From: an uncultured Bacteroidales bacterium
GTDB lineage: Bacteria > Bacteroidota > Bacteroidia > Bacteroidales > Bacteroidaceae
DNA: 64,000 nucleotides
Assembly: GCA_902798615.1 (NCBI GenBank)
Contig: CADBXL010000008.1
Location: 1 to 64,000 of the forward strand
Direction: 5' to 3'
Shown: positions 57,439 to 64,000 of the stretch, piece after piece
Position numbering within the stretch: the first letter of the stretch is position 1
Layout: every line of letters starts with the position of its first letter
Program-made: the position numbers and the translations under genes
Notes under the pieces: generated by a model
The model's database searches: none
What the model was told of the DNA's origin: nothing
Seen by the model: only the letters and a program-made list of their open reading frames with translations

Positions 57439-59004
57439 TTATTTATTATTTTGTTTTGCCCTAAATTCCTTCAATTGCTGGAAACAGCAATCATCAATGA
57501 TTTCCTCAAGCTTACGATCTGGATTATGACGCAGATAGCAGTTATAGTCGAAGATCATCATCTCGCCATTCTCTGCGTTGTAAGGTTTCCATGCAGGAAT
57601 ACCTTCTGCATTAGGATTGCCAGTATGGGCGAAGTTTGACCATACGGTGCTCATAATATCTGCAAGTTTCAGGTCGTCAGCCGTTGGATTTGGAAGGTCA
57701 CGACCTGCTCGATGCAAGGTGTTGAAGACAAACTTCAGCTCATGTCCATGAACAGAGCCTTGATGCACAGGAGACTTCCATGTAAACATATACATATATG
57801 TTGGTGCTGTACGATGGGCAGATATATAATCAGCCGTGATGATTGTCTTTGGACGGAAAAGACGGTCGATTGACAATAGATCGTTAGGTGAATGCTTTGG
57901 CCAAGCCTCATCAAATGCCTTGATATACTCATCCGTGCGATTTCCAAAGACAGGAACGAGTTGCTGACGAGCCTCATCAAGAGTAACAGGCTTATCGTAT
58001 GTAAGGCGCTGAAGCTCGTTGAAGGTTGTACCGATAAGGATTGGCTTACTATCTGAGAATGAAGCAAATCCAGGTTGGAACGGCTGTTGCATGAGAATCT
58101 CTCCGTCAGGTGAAGGACCGAATCCCCACATCATCGGAGTACCAGGCTTGCGTGTGCCGATGCTCTTGCCCATAGCACGCTGACCAGCGGCATAGAGTTC
58201 CTTGTAAGGCACATCCTTTATCTTCTCAATGCTATCGTTTGAAATGCCGAGTTCCGCAAGTACAGCCTTACCGAGAGACTCACTCATCTCCTTCGTGTTC
58301 ACGTTGAGGATAGTTCCGCTGAGAATGATAGCCTTATGGAAGAGATCCTTTGCATCAGGCATACACAGAAGCGTGCCGACCTTGCCACCGCCACCTGATT
58401 CTCCAAAGACCGTGACATTGTTAGGATCACCACCAAAGAGCGCAATGTTATTGCGAATCCACTTTAAGGCAGCCACTACATCAAGCATTCCCACATTGCC
58501 AGAATACTTGTATTTTGGAGAGCAAGCAGAGAGGTCAAGGAAACCGAGAATATTCAGACGATGATTTATGCTGACACAGACAACATCCTTCTGAGCGAGT
58601 TTCATGCCAGGGTCCCACTCTGAGGTGCCAGAGTCAAATCCACCACCATGAAGCCAGAGCATAACAGGTTTCTTTGCCTTACGATCTGTTGTCCAGACAT
58701 TGATAACACAACAGTCCTCTGACATCTCATCCTTCGACATCTCACGTCCCATAGGCTGCATGGTCATAGGTCCCCAATGGTTGCACACCATCACCGTGTC
58801 CCATTTATCAACAGGCATAGGTGGCATGAAACGCTCAACCTTTGCGTATGGAATACCGAGGAAGCCCAATGATCCCTCATGGTCGAATCCTTGCACAAGA
58901 CCAGATTCAATACGTACAACATTATCTTTTTCTGTATTTTGTGCGAGACCAATACCAGCACAAAATAACAGGAACGATACTGAAAAAATCTTTTTACAAT
59001 ACAT
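57439..59004 (-). CDS. Exported type-B carboxylesterase
   Basis: 521 residues with a signal peptide (about 1-21, ending GLAQ). Family order: LGFLGIPYAKVERFMPP, EDCCVINVWTTD, PVMLWLHGGGFDSGTSE (oxyanion hole), NPNNVTVFGESGGGGKVGTLL with the GxSxG nucleophile, and HGHELKFVFNTLH with the catalytic His. Hydrolyses carboxylic esters, perhaps acyl groups of plant polysaccharides given the neighbouring CAZymes. Ends in RAKQNNK, next to the GC-rich repeat. Confidence 0.92.
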   Translation of the reverse strand: MYCKKIFSVSFLLFCAGIGLAQNTEKDNVVRIESGLVQGFDHEGSLGFLGIPYAKVERFMPPMPVDKWDTVMVCNHWGPMTMQPMGREMSKDEMSEDCCVINVWTTDRKAKKPVMLWLHGGGFDSGTSEWDPGMKLAQKDVVCVSINHRLNILGFLDLSACSPKYKYSGNVGMLDVVAALKWIRNNIALFGGDPNNVTVFGESGGGGKVGTLLCMPDAKDLFHKAIILSGTILNVNTKEMSESLGKAVLAELGISNDSIEKIKDVPYKELYAAGQRAMGKSIGTRKPGTPMMWGFGPSPDGEILMQQPFQPGFASFSDSKPILIGTTFNELQRLTYDKPVTLDEARQQLVPVFGNRTDEYIKAFDEAWPKHSPNDLLSIDRLFRPKTIITADYISAHRTAPTYMYMFTWKSPVHQGSVHGHELKFVFNTLHRAGRDLPNPTADDLKLADIMSTVWSNFAHTGNPNAEGIPAWKPYNAENGEMMIFDYNCYLRHNPDRKLEEIIDDCCFQQLKEFRAKQNNK

Positions 59005-59113
59005 CTTTATTAATAGGTTTGTTATATAGTTTGCGCAAAGTTATGAAAAAAAAACGGAATAATACCCTGTTTTTTATGCAAATGCATATTTTTTTGCATT
59101 TTTTTTCAAAAAA

Positions 59114-59146
59114 TTTAGGTCTTACGGAAATTTATTCTTATCTTTG
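59114..59146 (+). promoter_or_regulatory. Promoter of the GH43-GH28 gene
   Basis: TTTA (59114-59117), about 21-bp spacer, TATCTTTG (59139-59146), 42 bases before the ATG. Confidence 0.6.
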
Positions 59147-59188
59147 TCGCAAAATATCATATTATAAACACAAAATTTCCTTAATGTT

Positions 59189-61522
59189 ATGAAGTTTTTG
59201 AAATATACACTTATTCCATTAGTCCTAATATATGGTGGCATAGTTGTCGCTCAGACTTCTTTACCGGGCAATCCGATAATTACCCATACATATTGTGCAG
59301 ATCCTTCGGCAAGGGTATTTGGCGATACTTTATGGCTTTATCCAAGTCATGACAAGGATGATGCTACTGACTTTCTCATGGATGACTTCCATGTTTATAG
59401 CACCACCGACATGAAGACTTGGACAGATCATGGAGTTATATACAAGCCATTAGAAGACACGAAATGGGCAAAGTCTCGCACATGGGCTCCTGATTGCATA
59501 GAGCGCAACGGCAAGTATTACTTCTACTATGCCGTTGACATGGAAAATATAGGTGTGGCCGTAGCTGATTCGCCTACGGGGCCTTTCCATGATCCTCTCG
59601 GTCATCCGTTAATCTCGAAGAATACTCCCGGAGTAGTATGCGACCGTATGTTTATAGACGCTTGTCCTTTCATTGATGATGACGGTCAGGCTTATCTCTT
59701 CGTCGGACAGAATACCGTTAATGTAATTCGACTCAACGAAGATATGATTTCGTATGATGGCAAGGTTGAACAAGTAGAGGGCGTACAGGATTTCTTTGAG
59801 GCTGTATGGGTACACAAGCGCAATGGTATTTATTACATGACATACGCTACAAGTCCTTTCCGCCGCGGAAAAAAACAGGAGATAGCATATTGCACAAGCA
59901 AGAATCCACTCGGTCCATATACATATCAGGGAGTAATACTTGAACCTGTTAACAGCGGTACGACACACTGCTCTATTGTAAACTATAAGGGACAGGACTA
60001 TATGTTCTACCATACATCAGATATCAGTCGTGTACTTGCATCTGAGTATTACAATGCAAACCGTCGCTCTGTCAGCGTTGATTCCCTCTTCTATAACGAA
60101 GACGGAACAATACGCCCAATAAAGATGACCATCAACGAGAAGAAGTTCACACTTGACGATATCTCCGATGACCGTAAAATGAAACTCATTGCTGCAAGTA
60201 CCCGTATGCCTATATTCCCTAAGAACGGGAAAAAGACTACAGTCAGCGAAGGCATTACACGCACGGAATTACAGAAAATCATAGACGAGTGTTCGGATGA
60301 AGGTGGCGGCACAGTGGTCATTCCTGCCGGAAAATTCGAGATGGACGGTCCTCTTGAACTGAAAAGCGGTGTGACTCTTCATCTAAGCGATGGTACGACC
60401 CTGTCATTTGTCGACAATCCTGATGCCTATCTTCCTGTTGTAATGAGTCGCTATGAAGGTATTGAGGTGTATTCACGATGTCCTATGATACATTCCCACT
60501 ATCAGGAGAACGTTGCTATTACGGGCGAAGGTACAGCCGTAATTGATATCAATGGACATGAGATGGCAAAATGGGGAAAGACAACTAGAATTGAGGATGC
60601 AGGGGATTTCCTGCTCGGCACAAATGGAGAAACACCTGATTTTTCCGATGTAAACCGTCTCAGGGAGATGGGCGACAAACTCGTACCTCTGTCTGAGCGT
60701 ATCTTCGGTGAGGGAACAAAGCTACGTACTAGCGCCATAGAGTTCTGCTCATGCTCACGCGTTCTCATAAGCGGCATAACCCTGAAAAACTGTCCTTTCT
60801 GGTGCATCCATCCACTTTATTGTGAGGATGTTATCATCAAGAACGTAAATATTAAATCCAACTATCCGAACAATGACGGAGTGAGTCCAGAATCAAGCAG
60901 GAGAGTTCTCATTGAAGACTGCACTTTCCAGACAGGTGACGATGCTGTTGCCGTAAAATCAGGCCGTGACAGCGATGGCAGACGTATAGGTCGCCCTTCT
61001 GAGGATATAGTCATTCGCAACTGCAAGATGAATACAAGAGGCAATGGAGTATGTATCGGATCAGAAATCAGCGGAGGCGTGAAAAACATCTATATGAGCA
61101 ACATAGAGGTTAATAATGTAAAGAATGGCATTCTCTTCAAATCAAATCTCGACCGTGGAGGCTATATAGAGAATGTATATGTCAACGGAATCAACATCAA
61201 TTCTGTTGCCGGTGCTGCTCTTCGCTTTGAGACCAACTATCTGCATTATCGTGGAGGAAACTTCCCTACCCGATACAACAACTTCCGTATCAACAATGTC
61301 AATGTTGGCAAATCAGCACAATTCGGCATCTTCTATGAAGGTTATGAGGAAGAGCGAATCACAAACATCAAGGTGACGAACTTCAGTGTTGGAACAGCCC
61401 AATGGCCTTATTATCTGCACAATACGGAGAACTGCACTTTCTTCAACTGTACTGTGAATAACGAGTCTATACCTGAGGCACCAGAAAACAGTAAAGTAAA
61501 ACGTACATGCGATGTGTGGTAA
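59189..61522 (+). CDS. GH43-GH28 fusion, pectin-side-chain/galacturonan hydrolase
   Basis: 777 residues. Signal peptide about 1-22 (ending VVAQ). GH43-like five-bladed propeller about 30-340: THTYCADPSARVF (base Asp), RTWAPDCIERNGKYYFYYA, DACPFIDDDGQAYLFVG, DFFEAVWVHKRNGIYYMTYA (acid Glu). GH28 parallel beta-helix about 350-777: GGGTVVIPAGKFEMDGPL, YPNNDGVSPESSRRVLIEDC and TGDDAVAVKSGRD with the N-x-D and DD catalytic Asp, and RGNGVCIGSEISGG where most GH28 have GHG. Acts outside the cell on arabinan and galacturonan or rhamnogalacturonan. No SusC/D pair adjacent. A terminator follows. Confidence 0.92.
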   Translation: MKFLKYTLIPLVLIYGGIVVAQTSLPGNPIITHTYCADPSARVFGDTLWLYPSHDKDDATDFLMDDFHVYSTTDMKTWTDHGVIYKPLEDTKWAKSRTWAPDCIERNGKYYFYYAVDMENIGVAVADSPTGPFHDPLGHPLISKNTPGVVCDRMFIDACPFIDDDGQAYLFVGQNTVNVIRLNEDMISYDGKVEQVEGVQDFFEAVWVHKRNGIYYMTYATSPFRRGKKQEIAYCTSKNPLGPYTYQGVILEPVNSGTTHCSIVNYKGQDYMFYHTSDISRVLASEYYNANRRSVSVDSLFYNEDGTIRPIKMTINEKKFTLDDISDDRKMKLIAASTRMPIFPKNGKKTTVSEGITRTELQKIIDECSDEGGGTVVIPAGKFEMDGPLELKSGVTLHLSDGTTLSFVDNPDAYLPVVMSRYEGIEVYSRCPMIHSHYQENVAITGEGTAVIDINGHEMAKWGKTTRIEDAGDFLLGTNGETPDFSDVNRLREMGDKLVPLSERIFGEGTKLRTSAIEFCSCSRVLISGITLKNCPFWCIHPLYCEDVIIKNVNIKSNYPNNDGVSPESSRRVLIEDCTFQTGDDAVAVKSGRDSDGRRIGRPSEDIVIRNCKMNTRGNGVCIGSEISGGVKNIYMSNIEVNNVKNGILFKSNLDRGGYIENVYVNGININSVAGAALRFETNYLHYRGGNFPTRYNNFRINNVNVGKSAQFGIFYEGYEEERITNIKVTNFSVGTAQWPYYLHNTENCTFFNCTVNNESIPEAPENSKVKRTCDVW

Positions 61523-61604
61523 AGAAGGAATCACTATTCCAACATGTTATACGAATCAAGTATGTACCATAGGGAGAAACGATTGAATAACATTCAATAG
61601 CATT

Positions 61605-61645
61605 AGGCAACCTTTCCTAACATAAATTAGGAAGGGTTGTTTTTT
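61605..61645 (+). terminator. Terminator of the GH43-GH28 gene
   Basis: AACC-T-TTCCTAA pairs with TTAGGAA-G-GGTT, then TGTTTTTT. 83 bases after the stop. Confidence 0.8.
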
Positions 61646-61759
61646 CTTTGTATATTTTAACTGAATGTCCTTCAATAATTGAACAATGATTACGTTAAAT
61701 AAAAAATAGTATTTAAGATAACATATTAATTTGCAAATATTCAAAACGAAAAAGCAATT

Positions 61760-62281
61760 ATGAAAAAGATCATTTTATCTGTGATTCTTTGTGCTGTGGC
61801 ATTCGTTGCCAAGGCACAGGTTGAAAGTGTTGATTTCAAGAGTAATTTCCGTGGCGACTTTGGCGTTGGCGTTGGTATTTCCGCAGACCTCGGTAATAAT
61901 TTTGAGTTCTCACCAAGCGCTAATATCTATTTCTGGGATTGTGGTACTCACTTCGACTTGGAAGCTGATTTCCATTATAAAATAGATCTCGGTCATAAAT
62001 TCACATTATACCCTATCGCTGGTGCCGTTCTCTGCTATGCAAACCTCAAGGACCACCACGAATGTCCACACCATCATCCACTTCCACATCATGACGACAA
62101 ACACTATTACGATGGACATCTCAACTTTGGCATAAACGCCGGCTGCGGTCTTAAGTACGACATTAATTCTAAAATCGCAGGATTTGTTGAGACAAAATAT
62201 CAGTGGATAAACAATGATGATGACTATTGTTATGACTATAATGATGCCTACCTTTCTCTCGGTATCAAAATTGCAATCTAA
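61760..62281 (+). CDS. Outer-membrane beta-barrel protein with His-rich loop
   Basis: 173 residues. Signal peptide about 1-20 (ending AKAQ). Alternating barrel strands such as FRGDFGVGVGISADLGNNF, FTLYPIAGAVLCYANL, HLNFGINAGCGLKYD and AYLSLGIKIAI end in a hydrophobic residue. A surface loop DHHECPHHHPLPHHDDKHYY (about 96-115) has nine His, which suggests metal (nickel, zinc or copper) binding. Eight strands are likely. Function unknown; a metal-sequestering porin-like protein is possible. Followed by a hairpin at 62321-62354. Confidence 0.8.
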   Translation: MKKIILSVILCAVAFVAKAQVESVDFKSNFRGDFGVGVGISADLGNNFEFSPSANIYFWDCGTHFDLEADFHYKIDLGHKFTLYPIAGAVLCYANLKDHHECPHHHPLPHHDDKHYYDGHLNFGINAGCGLKYDINSKIAGFVETKYQWINNDDDYCYDYNDAYLSLGIKIAI

Positions 62282-62320
62282 TTTAGAGATTTGATTAATT
62301 CTAATTTAGAAATATAATCA

Positions 62321-62354
62321 ATAAGGAGTACAGTTTTTTTCCTGTGCTCCTTAT
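62321..62354 (+). terminator. Probable terminator after the His-rich barrel gene
   Basis: AAGGAGTACAG pairs with CTGTGCTCCTT, one G-T wobble, with a T-rich loop and few T after. It lies 40 bases after the stop. Confidence 0.55.
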
Positions 62355-62370
62355 TTCTGTTATAGCTGAT

Positions 62371-62480
62371 CCTCCTAACCTAACTCGGTGAATCTCCGTT
62401 CTTAAATAGGTCCTTCACCGACTTTGCACCGACTTTGGTACGGAGGAAGAACGAAGGATCATAGGAGGAAAGACGGAAGC
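62371..62480. repeat. 11-bp/foldback array with CCTCC/GGAGG ends
   Basis: CCTCCTAACCTAACTCGGTG (62371) is mirrored by CACCGACTTTG, repeated twice at 11 bp, then GTACGGAGGAAGAACG and ATCATAGGAGG. It resembles the foldback at 20671. Confidence 0.75.
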
Positions 62481-62635
62481 AAAGCAATGATGATTTAACG
62501 GATTAAATTTATCAAGAACATTGAGAATCAGGCAGAAAAACGTACAAAAAGTCAATTTTCACTTACATTTTATTACTATTTCACAAATATATAAGAAAAA
62601 TCGTAAAAAAACTTTTTTTTTCCGATTAATTTATA

Positions 62636-62643
62636 TATTTTTG
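62636..62643 (+). promoter_or_regulatory. -7 box of the clpS-clpA operon
   Basis: TATTTTTG (62636-62643), about 110 bases before the clpS ATG. The leader has a hairpin CCGCC/GGCGG near 62710-62732. -33 box unclear. Confidence 0.5.
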
Positions 62644-62755
62644 CATTCGGCAAGTAAAAGAATGTGCGAAGGTAAACTTTGCATACAGAAAGAACTAAAG
62701 CCTATATCCACCGCCTTCACCCTTTTGGGCGGAATCAGATGATTCGAAAATAAAC

Positions 62756-63064
62756 ATGAGTACACAGACAAGAACAATCCGTAGTAAACATACACAGTTC
62801 AAGCTAAAGGAACCGCCCATGTATAATGTCATCATGCATAATGATGACGTTACAACTATGGATTTTGTCGTTTACGTTCTTGTAAAAATTTTCAGAAAAA
62901 GCGAGGAAGATGCAGAAACACTAATGCTCAAGGTTCATAATGAAGGAAGCGCAGTCGTCGGCACTTATTCCCAAGATATAGCCCAAAGCAAGGCAAACTA
63001 CACCATGAATCTCGCTAAGGCAAACAATTATCCATTAAAACTTACAATCGAAGAAACAAGATGA
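62756..63064 (+). CDS. clpS: ATP-dependent Clp protease adaptor ClpS
   Basis: 102 residues. Delivers proteins with N-terminal Leu, Phe, Tyr or Trp to ClpAP. The binding pocket is seen in [26 protein letters not shown] (Asn-Asp, Met ligands) and [24 protein letters not shown], with the conserved His of VHNEG. ATGA overlap of 4 bases with clpA, so translation is coupled. Works with Aat (19856). Cytoplasmic. Confidence 0.95.
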   Translation: MSTQTRTIRSKHTQFKLKEPPMYNVIMHNDDVTTMDFVVYVLVKIFRKSEEDAETLMLKVHNEGSAVVGTYSQDIAQSKANYTMNLAKANNYPLKLTIEETR

Positions 63065-64000
63065 TACATCCTATATACGACATAGAAACCAACTATTTCA
63101 CCGAAAGCCTAAATCGTGCACTCCAAGTTGCTCTAGATGATGCTACTAAGTTCCGCTCAGAATTCATTACTCCTGAGCATCTTCTGTATGCCATTTCTTA
63201 CCAGGCGGCATTTATGTCGTTCTGTGAGACAGCAGATGTTGATATCGATGAAATGCACAATGAGCTATTCGGCTACATAATAAGTATTGATGCAGTTCCC
63301 GATGATGAGGAATACATACCTATGCTGTCAACTAATCTCAACGAGATTATTCAGCGTATGCAGCATTTCGCCATATCTAAGACTAAAGAACACATCAAGG
63401 ATCTCGGTCAAACGGAAATAACCACAGACTCATTGCATCATGCTACCATCCTCGAAGTGATGTTTATGCTTAAAGACCTTAAGCATAGCATGGCACAGTA
63501 TATTCTGAACAAATACATCACCTTCAAGAAAGACTGGTTTAAGAATATAAACCTCTTCTATAGTCAATATGAGGAAACAACAGAAACTGAAGACATTATA
63601 GACGAGGCAGAAGACGACATAGCGGAAGCAAATAAGCCACAAGTTCATGCCGAGGCCTATATCAATGGCAAGAAGGTAGATCTCTCTGGTACCGCATTAT
63701 ACGATAAACTCATGGCAAGTGCCAACCGTTTGCTCGGTTCATTACAGTCGATGGAAATCCATAAGCAGGATGCCACCCAGAGCCAACCTCAGCAGAAGAA
63801 AGAGCCTTGGGAGCAGTATCTCACCTGCATAAGCGAGGAATATGTAAACAGAAATCCTCTTATCGGACGACAGAAAGAACTTGAGCATACCATCCGCATA
63901 CTTTGCCGTAAGGATAAGAACAACCCTATCTTCATAGGTGAACCAGGAGTTGGCAAAACCGCTCTCATATATGGTCTTGCAAAGATGATTGCAGAAGGCA
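63061..64000 (+). CDS. clpA: ClpA-type AAA+ unfoldase, N-terminal part (runs off window)
   Basis: 313 codons visible, no stop before the window edge. Clp N-domain about 1-150 ([31 protein letters not shown]), a charged linker about 175-215 ([20 protein letters not shown]), then the first AAA module with [20 protein letters not shown] and Walker A GEPGVGKT at 293-300. Unfolds substrates for ClpP; ClpS binds the N-domain. The linker is longer and more acidic than in E. coli ClpA. Confidence 0.92.
   Translation, partial: MIHPIYDIETNYFTESLNRALQVALDDATKFRSEFITPEHLLYAISYQAAFMSFCETADVDIDEMHNELFGYIISIDAVPDDEEYIPMLSTNLNEIIQRMQHFAISKTKEHIKDLGQTEITTDSLHHATILEVMFMLKDLKHSMAQYILNKYITFKKDWFKNINLFYSQYEETTETEDIIDEAEDDIAEANKPQVHAEAYINGKKVDLSGTALYDKLMASANRLLGSLQSMEIHKQDATQSQPQQKKEPWEQYLTCISEEYVNRNPLIGRQKELEHTIRILCRKDKNNPIFIGEPGVGKTALIYGLAKMIAEG

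Noticed and set aside
62521-62742. 73-codon frame before clpS
   Set aside because: Low-complexity Lys/Phe-rich reading across the clpS promoter, no signature.

Overview
The window looks like chromosome of a gut- or rumen-type Bacteroidales, most likely Prevotellaceae. Evidence: many promoters of the Bacteroidetes type (TTTG, about 19-20 bp, TAnnTTTG), a 1313-residue hybrid two-component regulator, a TonB-dependent receptor with a CarboxypepD-like N-terminus, Bac-type lipoproteins, Prevotella-like secreted proteins, CE15 and GH43-GH28 enzymes, and a myo-inositol-1-phosphate synthase. No rRNA, tRNA, CRISPR array or intact transposase gene was seen.

Layout. 0-1.1 kb: the start of a ParA ATPase and a YubB-like protein, probably the edge of a mobile element. 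1.1-2.4 kb: gene-free, with a strong terminator and a possible small RNA. 2.4-5.3 kb: a peroxide-stress operon (glutathione peroxidase, OhrR-type regulator, DoxX, small membrane protein, rubrerythrin-like protein, flavin-reductase-like lipoprotein) behind a promoter overlapped by an inverted repeat. 6.0-10.4 kb: a LytS/LytR pair, a membrane-bound LytTR regulator and a LiaF-like protein, split by an 806-bp foldback element. 10.4-16.2 kb: a repeat-rich accessory block with a secreted protein, a 70-residue acidic protein, a 30-residue membrane ORF and two tandem paralogues, bracketed by two copies of one palindromic repeat. 16.4-25.2 kb: housekeeping and metabolism (inositol-phosphate synthase, FKBP, polysaccharide deacetylase, YfcE-like phosphoesterase, Aat, small genes, iron alcohol dehydrogenase, acyl-CoA synthetase). 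25.8-28.3 kb: a TonB-dependent receptor with a structured leader. 29.3-35.5 kb: a minus-strand run (macrodomain-like protein, cytidine deaminase, beta-helix lipoprotein, TilS, RlmI-like methyltransferase, RNase D-like exonuclease). 36.5-49.6 kb: FtsK, LolA-like, a propeller-Sel1 protein, the hybrid regulator, a DUF6057-like membrane protein, a CxxCH propeller lipoprotein, a small Cys/His secreted protein and a SIMPL protein. 49.7-61.5 kb: HAD nucleotidase, DUF1593 and DUF418 proteins, and dispersed carbohydrate-active enzymes (CE15, oxidoreductase, carboxylesterase, GH43-GH28). 61.8-64 kb: a His-rich barrel protein, then clpS and the start of clpA; with aat at 19.9 kb these make up an N-degron pathway.

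The most unusual content is in the repeats. GC-rich palindromic repeats are read in frame inside or at the ends of four proteins (TilS, YbaK-like, beta-helix lipoprotein, helical-repeat protein), and one repeat family is read in two different frames. Many intergenic regions carry inverted pairs of short-period arrays, with periods of 6, 7, 8 or 11 bp. A separate family of foldback elements has TAACGTGAGTTCGACGA termini and looks like a MITE family with TA target sites; one copy supplies the stop codon of the LytR gene.
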